DNA of 45,656 nucleotides from an uncultured Opitutia bacterium (GTDB lineage Bacteria; Verrucomicrobiota; Verrucomicrobiia; Opitutales; Opitutaceae): positions 1 to 45,656 of the forward strand of contig CAIJZY010000027.1 in NCBI GenBank assembly GCA_903825285.1, written 5' to 3'. Made by a program: the position numbers and the translations under genes. Of this stretch, positions 1-8,773 are shown piece by piece. How positions within the stretch are numbered: the first letter of the stretch is position 1; the number at the start of each line of letters is the position of its first letter. Under the pieces are notes generated by a model. The model ran no database searches and was not told where the DNA came from. It was given only the letters and a program-made list of their open reading frames with translations.

Positions 1-799
<799 letters not shown>

Positions 800-908
800 G
801 GTAGGTGGAGCTGCAGGGTTGGTGGATGAAAGGGGCGGGGTGAGGACTGGAAGTCGCGGAGGGCGTTCGTTCAACCCTCAACTTTCCACGGGCAACTGCG
901 CCGGCGGG

Positions 909-1379
909 CTAGCGCTTCAGCGCCAGGCGGCCGGTGCGGGCGATCTCGATGATGCCGAAGGGCTCGAGCAGGCCGAGGAGCGCGGAGACCTTCTCGTCGT
1001 CGCCCGTGGCCTCGATGATCAGGGCGTCGAGCGAGAGATGGACGATCTTGGCGCGGAAGATGTCCTTGATCTGGAGCAGCTCGGGACGCGTGCGGTTGTC
1101 GGCGCGGACCTTCACCAGGACTAGCTCGCGCGCGACGGCCTGGCCTTCCTTGAAATCGAGCACGTCCACCACGTTGACCAGCTTCCGCAGCTGCTTGATC
1201 ACCATGTCCAGCGCGGCGTCGTCGCCCTTGAGGACGACGGTGATGCGGGACGTGGAGGCGTCGTGCATGGGCGCGACGTTGAGCGAGTCGATGTTGAAGC
1301 CCCGGCCGGAAAACATTCCGGCCACGCGGGCCAGCACACCAAACTTGTTCTCAACGATGACCGAGATCGTGTGTCGCAT
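909..1379 (-). CDS. ilvN: Acetolactate synthase small (regulatory) subunit
   Basis: Regulatory subunit of acetohydroxyacid synthase, which binds valine and gives feedback control of the catalytic IlvB subunit. The 156 residues match the usual length. The N-terminus MRHTISVIVENKFGVLARVAGMF is the ACT domain, followed by GRGFNIDSLNVAP, and the C-terminal half is the ALS_ss_C domain. The ATG start fits the family exactly although no Shine-Dalgarno sequence is visible. ilvC follows on the same strand. The catalytic ilvB, usually directly upstream, is not there; tRNA-Val and then asd take its place, so ilvB must be elsewhere in the genome. It is upstream of ilvC and likely co-transcribed with it. 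Confidence 0.95.
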   Translation of the reverse strand: MRHTISVIVENKFGVLARVAGMFSGRGFNIDSLNVAPMHDASTSRITVVLKGDDAALDMVIKQLRKLVNVVDVLDFKEGQAVARELVLVKVRADNRTRPELLQIKDIFRAKIVHLSLDALIIEATGDDEKVSALLGLLEPFGIIEIARTGRLALKR

Positions 1380-1406
1380 GGGAAGAGTGAGATTGGAGGA
1401 AAGATG

Positions 1407-1428
1407 GGGCTTTGCCTAGCCAAAGCTC
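1407..1428 (-). other. Stem-loop between tRNA-Val and ilvN
   Basis: GCTTTG (1409-1414) and CAAAGC (1421-1426) pair around a 6-nt loop, and the stem can extend by one G-U and one G-C pair. It lies downstream of tRNA-Val and about 30 bases upstream of the ilvN start on the minus strand. It lacks a T-run, so it is a poor intrinsic terminator. It could be an RNA processing element or a leader hairpin, or chance. Confidence 0.3.
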
Positions 1429-1474
1429 ACAGCGATGAAGCCCCGGCCGCATCCTGCCAAGACCAGACTTCGGC

Positions 1475-1548
1475 TGGACGCCGAGGGACTCGAACCCCCG
1501 ACCCTCTCGGTGTAAACGAGATGCTCTAACCAACTGAGCTAGGCGTCC
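1475..1548 (-). tRNA. tRNA-Val (anticodon UAC)
   Basis: On the minus strand the sequence folds as a complete cloverleaf: 7-bp acceptor GGACGCC/GGCGTCC, D-arm GCTC/GAGC, anticodon stem TCTCG/CGAGA with loop TTTACAC (anticodon TAC, reads GUA), and T-arm with TTCGAGT. The discriminator base is A, as expected for valine. The 3' CCA is not encoded, unlike the tRNA-Met further right, so CCA must be added after transcription. It sits upstream of ilvN on the same strand. Confidence 0.97.
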
Positions 1549-1561
1549 GAGCCGAGGGCGG

Positions 1562-1591
1562 AGCTAAGCGTCGGCCGGGCGCTTATGACAA
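1562..1591 (-). promoter_or_regulatory. Possible sigma70-type promoter of tRNA-Val
   Basis: On the minus strand TTGTCA (1591-1586) is followed after 18 bases by TTAGCT (1567-1562), 13 bases before the tRNA 5' end. The -35 element matches TTGACA at five of six positions and the -10 is weak. The same TTGTCA element at the same 18-base spacing precedes the tRNA-Met gene, which supports it. Confidence 0.4.
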
Positions 1592-1627
1592 GGAATTATT
1601 CCGACCCCAGCCGCCCAGGGCCTCCGG

Positions 1628-2662
1628 TCAGGCGCGCTTCGGCCGCAGCAGACCCTCGCGGATCATGAGCTCGGCGTTCTGCAGCGCGTTGAGGGCGGCG
1701 CCCTTCCAGAGGTTGTCTCCGGCCACCCAGAAGGAGAGGCCGTTGTCGAGGGCGGTGTCCAGGCGGATGCGCCCCACCCCGCACTTCACCTTCTCGGCAA
1801 AATCCAGGGGCGTCGGGTAACGCGACTTCGCCGGCTCGTCCACCAGCTCCGCGCCCGGGAAGGCCGCGATGGCGGCGCGGGCCGCCTCGACACTGACCGG
1901 ACGCTCGAACTCGGCGGCCACGGAGATGGAATGGGCCCGGACCACGGGGACGCGGACGCAGGTCGCGGAGACCTTGAGGTTGGGCAGCCCCATGATCTTC
2001 CGGCTCTCGAGCATCATCTTCGACTCCTCGCCGGTGTAGCCATCCGGCCCGAAGGTGTCCACCTGCGGCAGCGCGTTGAACGCGATCTGGTACGGGTAGA
2101 CCTTGCGCGGCAGCGGCGTGCCCTTGACGTAAGCCTGGATCTGGCCCTCGAGCTCGCGGACGGCTTCCGCGCCCGTGCCGGAGACCGACTGGTAGGTCGA
2201 GGCGATGTAGCGCTTCAGGCCGAACGCCTGGTGCAGCGGCCACAGGCCCATCAGCGTGACGGCCGTCGAGCAGTTCGGGTTCGCGATGATGCCCTGGTGC
2301 CGGCGCAGCTCCTGCGGATTGATCTCCGGGATGACGAGCGGCACGTTCGGGTCCATGCGGAGGGCCGAGCTCTTGTCGATGACGAGGCAGCCGGCCTTGA
2401 CCGCATCGGCCGCCAAGGCCCGCGTGACCGAGCCGCCCGCGGCGAAAAAGGCCACGTCCACGTCGGCGAACACGCCGGGCCGGGCCTCCTCAATCGTGAG
2501 TTTCTTGCCGCCAAACTCGATCACCTTGCCCGCCGAGCGCGCCGAGGCGAAGAGCCGCAGCGTGCCCATGGGGAAATTTCTTTCGTGCAAGAGCCTCAGG
2601 AGCTCTTGACCGACGGCGCCCGTGGCGCCGACGATGCCGACTGTGAAGGAGGATGCGTTCAC
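1628..2662 (-). CDS. asd: Aspartate-semialdehyde dehydrogenase
   Basis: Reduces aspartyl phosphate to aspartate semialdehyde, the branch step to lysine/diaminopimelate, threonine and methionine. The protein shows the NADP motif VGIVGATGAVGQELLRLL at its N-terminus, the catalytic-cysteine block IIANPNCSTAVTLM, and the C-terminal substrate segment VRVPVVRAHSISV. I chose the GTG at 2662-2660 (344 aa, usual length) because GGAG lies 9 bases upstream and the protein then starts VNASSFTVGIVG. An upstream in-frame ATG at 2716 would add 18 residues unlike the family. The start codon lies one base from the start of the divergent gene at 2664, so its promoter must lie within that gene. Confidence 0.95.
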   Translation of the reverse strand: MNASSFTVGIVGATGAVGQELLRLLHERNFPMGTLRLFASARSAGKVIEFGGKKLTIEEARPGVFADVDVAFFAAGGSVTRALAADAVKAGCLVIDKSSALRMDPNVPLVIPEINPQELRRHQGIIANPNCSTAVTLMGLWPLHQAFGLKRYIASTYQSVSGTGAEAVRELEGQIQAYVKGTPLPRKVYPYQIAFNALPQVDTFGPDGYTGEESKMMLESRKIMGLPNLKVSATCVRVPVVRAHSISVAAEFERPVSVEAARAAIAAFPGAELVDEPAKSRYPTPLDFAEKVKCGVGRIRLDTALDNGLSFWVAGDNLWKGAALNALQNAELMIREGLLRPKRA

Positions 2663-2663
2663 G

Positions 2664-3200
2664 ATGGAATCTCCAATGGAGCGGGTCACGAAAACCTGCA
2701 CCCGCCTCGGTATCAAGCCCGCAGCGCGTATTCTTACCGTCCGACTGGAAACCCAGACGCTGCAGTTCCACCGCGCGGGACAACTGGTCCGAAGCTACGC
2801 CGTCTCCACCTCCCGCCGCCCGCCTTCCAACATCAAGGACTCCCTCGGCACCCCCTCCGGCCTGCACGAGATCGCCGAGCGCATCGGCGACGGCCAGCCA
2901 CCGGGCATGGTGTTCAAGTCCCGCATTCCCACCGGCCGGCACTTTTCCGAGCTGCCGGACAACGGCCCCGACGCCAATCTGATCACCACGCGAATCCTCT
3001 GGCTGCGCGGCCTCGAGCCGGATGTGAACCGCGGCGGCCAGGTGGACACCTACGAGCGCTACGTCTATATTCACGGCACCAATCTCGAGGACCGACTCGG
3101 CGAGCGCCTGAGCGCCGGCTGCGTCCTGATGCGCAACCTCGACGTCATCGAACTCTACGACCAGGTCCGCGTCGGGGACCTGGTGTGGATCCAGGACTAG
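2664..3200 (+). CDS. L,D-transpeptidase (YkuD) domain protein without a visible signal peptide
   Basis: A 178-residue YkuD-fold protein. The catalytic block is present near the C-terminus: HGTN followed about 13 residues later by SAGCVLMRN, matching the family's HGTN...S.GC.R pattern with the nucleophilic Cys. The fold normally cross-links peptidoglycan stem peptides outside the cell. Here no signal peptide or membrane segment can be seen (N-terminus MESPMERVTKTCTRLGIKPA), so export route or alternative role is unclear. The ATG at 2664 is preceded by GGAGG at 2648-2652; ATG 2676 is an alternative start. The gene is divergent from asd with starts almost touching. Asd feeds diaminopimelate synthesis, so the pairing with a peptidoglycan enzyme may be meaningful, but this is inference. 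Confidence 0.85.
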   Translation: MESPMERVTKTCTRLGIKPAARILTVRLETQTLQFHRAGQLVRSYAVSTSRRPPSNIKDSLGTPSGLHEIAERIGDGQPPGMVFKSRIPTGRHFSELPDNGPDANLITTRILWLRGLEPDVNRGGQVDTYERYVYIHGTNLEDRLGERLSAGCVLMRNLDVIELYDQVRVGDLVWIQD

Positions 3201-3228
3201 GCGAGTTACGGCTCCACGAGCGCGATTC

Positions 3229-3243
3229 CCGGAGGCGCTCCGG
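3229..3243. terminator. Stem-loop between convergent genes, possible bidirectional terminator
   Basis: CCGGAG-GCG-CTCCGG forms a perfect 6-bp GC-rich stem in the 65-base gap between the convergent L,D-transpeptidase and metal ATPase genes. There is no T-run on either side, so it would be a non-canonical terminator. Confidence 0.35.
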
Positions 3244-3265
3244 ACACGTCGTCATCCGGCCACCC

Positions 3266-5506
3266 TCACCGGTTCTTGCCGAACAGGAGCCGCAGCGAAT
3301 TGAGGCAGACGACCAAGGTGCTGCCCTCGTGGGCCGCGACGCCGACCGCCAGCGGCACGGCGCCGAAGGCAGTGGCGATCACCATCACGATCACGACGCC
3401 CAGGGAAATGGTCAGGTTCTGCCGGATCACGGTTCGCGCGCGCCGGCTCAGCCGGTGGGCGGCAAGGAAGTTCTCGATGCGGTCGTGCATCAGGATGACC
3501 TCAGCCTGCTCGAGCGCCGCGTCGCTGCCCCGCGCGCCCATGGCCACGCCGACATCCGCGGCGGCCAGGCAGGGCGCGTCATTCACGCCGTCGCCGACCA
3601 TCGCCACCTGCCGGTGTCCGCCGGCCCGCTTGAGATCAATGATGGCCTCCACCTTCTGCTCGGGAGTGAGGTTGGCCCGCACCTCGGCCAGGCCCAACTG
3701 CCGTGCCACGGCCTCGGCCGCGAGTCGGCGATCACCCGTGAGCATGACGGTGTGGATGCCCAGTCGCTTCAGCTCGGCCAGCACGCCGCGGGACTCCGCC
3801 CGGATCTGGTCGCGCAGCAGCACGCGGCCCAGCACGTCCTTGCCCACGACCCAGATTTCGGCGAGCTCGGCCGACGCGGGCGGCAGCTTCTCGGCCCACT
3901 GCGCCAGCGGACCCTCCTCGAGCAGTTCCCGGCGGCCCAGCAGCGCCTGCGCCGATCCGAACCGGCCGCTGACGCCCGATCCGGCCATGTTGCGGAACTC
4001 AGCGACGTCGGTGAGGCGGACACCCCGCGCACGGGCATCGCGGACGATCGCCCGGGCGAGCGGATGCTCCGACTTCGCCTCGAGCGCGTAGGCCAGCTCC
4101 ATCACCTCGGTCTCGCGGCCCGGCGGAAAGCTCTCGTAGCCCACGACAGTGAGCTCGCCGGTGGTCAGCGTGCCGGTCTTGTCGAGCGCCACGACATTGA
4201 CGTCGGCCAGCTTCTCGATCGCGCCGCCGCCGCGGAACAGGACACCGTGCCGCGCGCCCCAGGCGATCGCGGCCAGGATGGCCGACGGGATCGACAGCAC
4301 CAGCGCACATGGGCTGGCGACGACCATCAGGGTCATCGCGCGGTAGAATGCCGAGCGGACCTCCGGCGTGTTGGTGAACGGCGGCAGGTTGAACCCGAGC
4401 CACCAGACGAGAAACATGGCGAACGACCCGCCGATGACCGCGTAGGTGTAGCCCGTGCCAAACTTGTCGGTAAATCGCTCGCTCGGCGCCTTCAGCTTCT
4501 GCGCCGTCTGGATCAGCCGGATGATCTTGCGCAGCGTGCTCTCCGCCGGCAGTCGCATCACCTCGAAGTCCAGCGCGCCCCAGATGTTGATGGTCCCGCT
4601 GAACACCGGATCGCCCGGGCCCTTCTCGACCGGCGTCGCCTCGCCCGTAAGCGTGGATTCATCGGTGGCGCTTTTTCCAACCAGCACGGTGCCGTCGGCG
4701 GCAAAGGCCTCTCCCGGCTTCACCCGCACGCGCTGCCCGACGAGCAGTTCCTCCACTCCGACCTCGCGCTCGGTGCCGTCGGGCAGCACGAGCAGGGCGC
4801 GCTTGGGCGCGGTCTTCAGGAGCGCGCCGACCTCGCGCTGGGTCCGGTCGAGCGCATACTCCTCCATCGCACCGGCGGCGGAGAACAGGAACAGCAGGAG
4901 CACCGCCTCGCCCCACGCGCCGATGAAGACGGCCCCGATGGCGACGGCGAGCATGAGAAAGTGGATGTCGATCCGGCCCTTCGCGAGCTGCTCCCGCGTG
5001 TCGATGACCGCATCCCAGGCACCCGCCACGAGCGCGACCGCGTAGAGGACGTGAGCCAGCCACGGCAGCGGGGGTCCGAAGTGCTGGGTCAGCACGCCGA
5101 TGATGCCGAACCCGCCGCAGATCGCGGCCAGCGTGGCCAGCGTGCGCCACTCCTGCTCCGCCGCCGTCGGCTCGGCCTTGATCTCCGGCCACTCCATCTC
5201 CCGCCAGAGCCAGAGATTCTCGGCCGTCGCCGGGGACTCGCGCCCGATGACCGTCGCGCTGCCGTCCTGGCGCAGCGAGTAGCCGGCCGGCGTCGGCCCG
5301 GGCGTCCGCGCGGCCAGCCGCGCCTCGACGGCCGCGATGGTCGCGGCGAGCTTGGCCTCCAGGGCGGTGACATCCACCGGCCCGACCGTGGCGATCGAGA
5401 TCTTGTGCGCGTCCGGGTCGAGGCGGACGGCGCTGACGCCTGGCTGCGAGCGCAGGAACTGCACCAGCTCGTTCACCCAGGGTGTTGCTTGGTCCGGCTT
5501 CGACAT
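3266..5506 (-). CDS. P1B-4-type heavy-metal P-type ATPase
   Basis: An ATP-driven efflux pump of the inner membrane, 746 residues. Family marks in order: phosphatase loop STLTGEATPVEKG, membrane metal site SPCALVLSIPSA, phosphorylation site DKTGTLTTGEL, nucleotide-domain MLTGDRR and hinge VGDGVNDAP, and a last-helix HEGSTLVV. SPC instead of CPC together with HEGST defines the P1B-4 subgroup, whose characterised members (CoaT, CtpD, PfeT/FrvA) export Co2+ or Fe2+. The N-terminal ~65 residues resemble an HMA domain in pattern but lack CXXC. The start is the ATG at 5506. A perfect 16-bp palindrome lies 33 bases upstream, a plausible metal-regulator operator. Substrate is not provable from sequence. 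Confidence 0.9.
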   Translation of the reverse strand: MSKPDQATPWVNELVQFLRSQPGVSAVRLDPDAHKISIATVGPVDVTALEAKLAATIAAVEARLAARTPGPTPAGYSLRQDGSATVIGRESPATAENLWLWREMEWPEIKAEPTAAEQEWRTLATLAAICGGFGIIGVLTQHFGPPLPWLAHVLYAVALVAGAWDAVIDTREQLAKGRIDIHFLMLAVAIGAVFIGAWGEAVLLLFLFSAAGAMEEYALDRTQREVGALLKTAPKRALLVLPDGTEREVGVEELLVGQRVRVKPGEAFAADGTVLVGKSATDESTLTGEATPVEKGPGDPVFSGTINIWGALDFEVMRLPAESTLRKIIRLIQTAQKLKAPSERFTDKFGTGYTYAVIGGSFAMFLVWWLGFNLPPFTNTPEVRSAFYRAMTLMVVASPCALVLSIPSAILAAIAWGARHGVLFRGGGAIEKLADVNVVALDKTGTLTTGELTVVGYESFPPGRETEVMELAYALEAKSEHPLARAIVRDARARGVRLTDVAEFRNMAGSGVSGRFGSAQALLGRRELLEEGPLAQWAEKLPPASAELAEIWVVGKDVLGRVLLRDQIRAESRGVLAELKRLGIHTVMLTGDRRLAAEAVARQLGLAEVRANLTPEQKVEAIIDLKRAGGHRQVAMVGDGVNDAPCLAAADVGVAMGARGSDAALEQAEVILMHDRIENFLAAHRLSRRARTVIRQNLTISLGVVIVMVIATAFGAVPLAVGVAAHEGSTLVVCLNSLRLLFGKNR

Positions 5507-5538
5507 GGAGGAGAAAGCCTGCCGACGAGGCGATGCGC

Positions 5539-5554
5539 CGCAATTTCAATTGCG
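5539..5554. promoter_or_regulatory. 16-bp palindrome, candidate operator upstream of metal ATPase
   Basis: CGCAATTTCAATTGCG consists of perfect 7-bp arms CGCAATT/AATTGCG around TC. It is an AT-rich island in the 87-base gap between the divergent ATPase (start 5506) and helicase (start 5594). Size and position suit a homodimeric repressor. No regulator gene is adjacent, so the binding protein is unknown. Confidence 0.5.
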
Positions 5555-5593
5555 CCGCCCTCGGGCCGACCGTTGGGTTAAGAACCCTGCTTC

Positions 5594-7672
5594 ATGATCG
5601 GCATTCGCGACGATACTGACTCCGCCCCGCCGCCGCCGCCGAGTCGCGCGCCGGCCCTGGCCGCGCGGATCTTTGCCGAGGGCGGCTGGCTGCACGACGG
5701 CCTCCAGCTCGAGCACCGCCCGCAGCAGGAGCAGATGGCCCGCACCGTGGCCGCCGCGATGAAGGCGGACGAGGCGCTGCTGTTCGAGGCCGGCACCGGG
5801 GTCGGCAAGTCGCTCGCCTACCTCCTGCCGGGCCTCATCCACGCGATCGACCAGTCCCGCCAGCTGATCGTCTCCACCCACACGATCTCGCTGCAGGAGC
5901 AGATCGAGACCAAGGACCTGCCGCTGTGCCGGCGCGTGTTCCGCTCGCGGCCGGAGCTCGCGGCCTACGCGGACTTCAAGAGCGCGGTGCTGGTCGGCAA
6001 GGGCAACTACCTCTGCCCCACCCGCCTCGCCGCGGCCCTGCGGGACCGGCAGGAGCTCTTCGCCACGCCGGAGCACAGCGAGCTCCAGCGGATCGCCACC
6101 TGGGCGGCGACGAGCACCGACGGGCTCCGGCACGAGCTGTCCCCCGCGCCGGCGCCGGAGGTCTGGGAATGGGTCAACGCCGACTCCTCGGCCTGCTCGC
6201 GCAAGCACTGCGACGGCGAGCGCTGCTTCTACCAGCGGGCCCGCGGCCGGCTGCGCCAGGCCCAGGTGATCATCGTCAACCACTCCCTGCTGTTCGCCCA
6301 CCTCAACGCCAGCGGCGCGGCGGAGAAGGGGGGCACCCGCGGCGTGCTGTTTCCCGACGACTTCGTGGTGCTCGACGAGGGCCACACCGTTCCGGAGGTG
6401 GCCACCGATCACTTCGGCCTGCGCCTCAGCAGCTACGGCACGGAACGGATGCTGAAGTACCTCTACAATCCCAAGACCCGCCGCGGCCTGCTGGCCAAGC
6501 ACGGCGGGCCGGTGGAGCAGCAGCTCGTGGCGGACGCGCTGGACGCGGCCGAGCAGTTCTTCGGCTTCCTCCGTGACCGGCTGCTGGACAAGCACGCCCT
6601 CGTGCGCGTCCGCGACGCGGGCGCCTGTGAGCCATGGCTCGACGGCCCGCTGCTCGCGCTCATCAAGGCGGTGAGCACCCGCGCGGACCAGCTCGACGAG
6701 GGCCCCGCGCGAGACGAGCTCCTCGAGCAGCGCGGCCGGCTCCAGTCCTGCCAGACGAGCCTCCGGCAGTGGCTCGAGGTGGCCGACCCGAAGTTTGTCT
6801 ACTGGCTCGAGCGTACCGGCCGCCGCCACAGCATCGTCACCCTGCGCACCGCCCCGATCGATGTCGCCCCGTACCTGCGCGAGGAACTGCTGGCCCGCCA
6901 CACCTCCGTGGTCTTCACCAGCGCCACGCTCGCCGTGGGCGGGCACATTGAGCCGTTCCAGGAGCGCGTCGGTGCGGAGTCGGCCCGGACCGCGATCGTC
7001 CACTCCCCTTTCGACTACGCCCGGAACATGCGCGTCTACGTCGCGGCCGATGTGCCGCTCCCGACGGCCCAGGGCGCCAAGCTCGCGATCGCGGCCCTCG
7101 TGGATTACATCCGGTTCTGCACGCTGCGGGTGTCCGGCGGCTCGCTGGTGCTGTTCACCAGCTACCACGACATGCGGCAGGTGGCCGACGCGCTGGCCGG
7201 GGATTTCGCGGCGGCGCAGCGGCCGTTCTTCATGCAGGGCCTGGATTTCTCCCGCACCGAGCTGACGCGCCGGCTGCAGGCCGCCGGCAACGGCGTGCTG
7301 TTCGGCACGGACAGCTTCTGGGCGGGCGTCGACGTGCCCGGGCCGTCGCTGTCCCAGGTCATCATCACGCGCCTGCCCTTCGATCCGCCGACGCATCCGG
7401 TGGCCGAGGCCAAGGGCGAATGGATCCGCGACCGGGGTGGCAGCCCGTTCAACGAGCTCACGCTGCCCGATGCGCTCATCAAGTTCCGCCAGGGCGTGGG
7501 GCGCCTGATCCGCTCGGCCACGGATCGCGGGATCATCACCATCCTCGATTCCCGCATCCTGGCGAAGACCTATGGCCAACTCTTCCTCGACAGTTTGCCC
7601 CATTCACAGTTTACCAAGCTGACGCTGGAACTACGTAACGAACAATTTCCTCCTTTCGATTCACGCGGATGA
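5594..7672 (+). CDS. DinG/XPD-family ATP-dependent helicase
   Basis: A superfamily 2 5'-3' DNA helicase of the Fe-S type, 692 residues, cytoplasmic. It has the Walker A FEAGTGVGKSLAYLLP near residue 75 and motif Ia STHTISLQEQ. A cysteine set follows, with one Cys in GNYLCP and three in SACSRKHCDGERC, the expected 4Fe-4S ligands. Motif II is VLDEGH, and the C-terminal motifs include TSATL, FWAGVDVPG and RQGVGRLIRS. These enzymes unwind R-loops and D-loops and act in DNA repair. The ATG start at 5594 is the first candidate after the divergent promoter region. Downstream, 19 bases away, is a PP2C phosphatase on the same strand, so the three genes to 8729 probably form one operon. Confidence 0.92.
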   Translation: MIGIRDDTDSAPPPPPSRAPALAARIFAEGGWLHDGLQLEHRPQQEQMARTVAAAMKADEALLFEAGTGVGKSLAYLLPGLIHAIDQSRQLIVSTHTISLQEQIETKDLPLCRRVFRSRPELAAYADFKSAVLVGKGNYLCPTRLAAALRDRQELFATPEHSELQRIATWAATSTDGLRHELSPAPAPEVWEWVNADSSACSRKHCDGERCFYQRARGRLRQAQVIIVNHSLLFAHLNASGAAEKGGTRGVLFPDDFVVLDEGHTVPEVATDHFGLRLSSYGTERMLKYLYNPKTRRGLLAKHGGPVEQQLVADALDAAEQFFGFLRDRLLDKHALVRVRDAGACEPWLDGPLLALIKAVSTRADQLDEGPARDELLEQRGRLQSCQTSLRQWLEVADPKFVYWLERTGRRHSIVTLRTAPIDVAPYLREELLARHTSVVFTSATLAVGGHIEPFQERVGAESARTAIVHSPFDYARNMRVYVAADVPLPTAQGAKLAIAALVDYIRFCTLRVSGGSLVLFTSYHDMRQVADALAGDFAAAQRPFFMQGLDFSRTELTRRLQAAGNGVLFGTDSFWAGVDVPGPSLSQVIITRLPFDPPTHPVAEAKGEWIRDRGGSPFNELTLPDALIKFRQGVGRLIRSATDRGIITILDSRILAKTYGQLFLDSLPHSQFTKLTLELRNEQFPPFDSRG

Positions 7673-7691
7673 GCCGCAGACTTTCCCTTCC

Positions 7692-8411
7692 ATGATTTCG
7701 CTACGTGCTGCCGCGCTGACGGATATCGGCCGGGTCCGGCAAAGGAACGAGGACCGTTACCTGCTGGATCTGGAGACCAATGTCTTCGGCGTGGCGGACG
7801 GCGTGGGCGGGCTCCCGGGCGGCGCCGACGCGGCGCAGCGGGCGGTGGACGAGGTTTCCGCGGCCCTCCGCGAGGCGGGTCCGACACCCGACTACACGGC
7901 GATCGTGCACCAGGTGAACCTGAGCGTGCACGCGCTGGGCGTGAAGCTCAGCCCGAGCATGGGCATCGGATCCACGCTGACCTTCGGCCACGTGCAGGGT
8001 GCAACGCTGCACATCGTCCATGTCGGCGACTCGCGCTGCTATGCGTTCCGCAAGGGAGCGATTCAGCTGCTGACCGAGGACCATTCCGTCGAGAACGAGG
8101 CAAAGGTCCGCCGGTCCCGGGGCGAAACGGTCTATTATCACGAGGCGAACCGCAACGCGCTCACCCGGTGCATCGGCCAGCCCACGCCGCCGATCGTGGA
8201 CCTGATCGAGCGTCCGCTGGAGGTCGGCGACCGCTATCTGTTCTGCTCGGACGGCGTCACGCGCCTCGTGCGCGAGGCCGAACTCTGCGACCTGATCGAC
8301 CACGACGCGACGCCGGAGGACGTGCTGCACGAGATCGTGGAGCTCGCCGTGCGGCGCGGCGGACCGGACAACGCCACGGGCGTGCTGGTGTACGTCGACG
8401 CGGCAACCTGA
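7692..8411 (+). CDS. PP2C-type serine/threonine protein phosphatase
   Basis: A 239-residue single-domain PPM/PP2C phosphatase without membrane segments, of normal size for bacterial Stp/PrpC proteins. Motifs: DIGRVRQRNEDRYLL, where the Asp of NED is a metal ligand; VADGVGGLPGG; GSTLTFGHV; HVGDSRCYAFR; LTEDHSV; LFCSDGVTRLV; and the terminal GGPDNATGVLVYV. All canonical metal-coordinating Asp residues are present, so the enzyme should be active. Its partner would normally be a Hanks-type Ser/Thr kinase, and none is in this window. It follows the DinG helicase by 19 bases and is followed 3 bases later by a TPR protein. Confidence 0.93.
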   Translation: MISLRAAALTDIGRVRQRNEDRYLLDLETNVFGVADGVGGLPGGADAAQRAVDEVSAALREAGPTPDYTAIVHQVNLSVHALGVKLSPSMGIGSTLTFGHVQGATLHIVHVGDSRCYAFRKGAIQLLTEDHSVENEAKVRRSRGETVYYHEANRNALTRCIGQPTPPIVDLIERPLEVGDRYLFCSDGVTRLVREAELCDLIDHDATPEDVLHEIVELAVRRGGPDNATGVLVYVDAAT

Positions 8412-8414
8412 CGC

Positions 8415-8729
8415 ATGCCGGCGCGGTCCGAGCAGTTCGCGGTGCTGGTCCGGCAGCAGCCGGAGAATACGCTCTTTCGCTTCAGCCTGGCACAGGCCCT
8501 GGTGCAGGAAGGCCGCGCGGACGAGGCCCGGCCCCATTACGAGTTCTGCGTGGCCAGCCGCGACGACTGGATGATGCCCCGCATTCTGCTCGGCAAATTG
8601 CTGCTGCAAGCCGGCCGGCCGGCGGAGGCCAAGCCGCTGCTCGCCGCGGCCCTGCAGCTCGCGGTCGACCAGCACCACGAGGAACCCGAGCACGAGCTGA
8701 GAGCCCTGCTGGCCAGCCTGCCGGGGTGA
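8415..8729 (+). CDS. Small tetratricopeptide-repeat protein
   Basis: A 104-residue helical protein, MPARSEQFAVLVRQQPENT onwards. It shows about two TPR-like units, for example NTLFRFSLAQALVQEGRADEARPHYEF followed by PRILLGKLLLQAGRPAEAKPLLAAAL. Such proteins are protein-interaction scaffolds. It starts 3 bases after the PP2C stop codon and is probably translationally coupled, so it could be an adaptor for the phosphatase; this is inference from position only. No signal peptide is seen. Confidence 0.8.
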   Translation: MPARSEQFAVLVRQQPENTLFRFSLAQALVQEGRADEARPHYEFCVASRDDWMMPRILLGKLLLQAGRPAEAKPLLAAALQLAVDQHHEEPEHELRALLASLPG

Positions 8730-8773
8730 CCTGAAACGCGGTGAACCGTTCGCACCGCGCAGCGCGGGTCATT

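Noticed and set aside
1407-1428. Intrinsic terminator of tRNA-Val
   Set aside because: The stem is short and has no T-run on the minus strand; listed only as a stem-loop.
5266-5506. Functional HMA metal-binding domain at the N-terminus of the P1B ATPase
   Set aside because: The strand/helix pattern is HMA-like, but there is no CXXC or other obvious metal ligand pair.
1931-5581. 1216-codon open frame on the plus strand
   Set aside because: It is antisense to asd and the metal ATPase, both with full family motifs. Its translation is low-complexity (Arg, Gly, Asp, His rich), as expected for a shadow frame in GC-rich DNA.
5546-7603. 685-codon open frame on the minus strand
   Set aside because: Antisense shadow of the DinG-type helicase; no motif and skewed composition.
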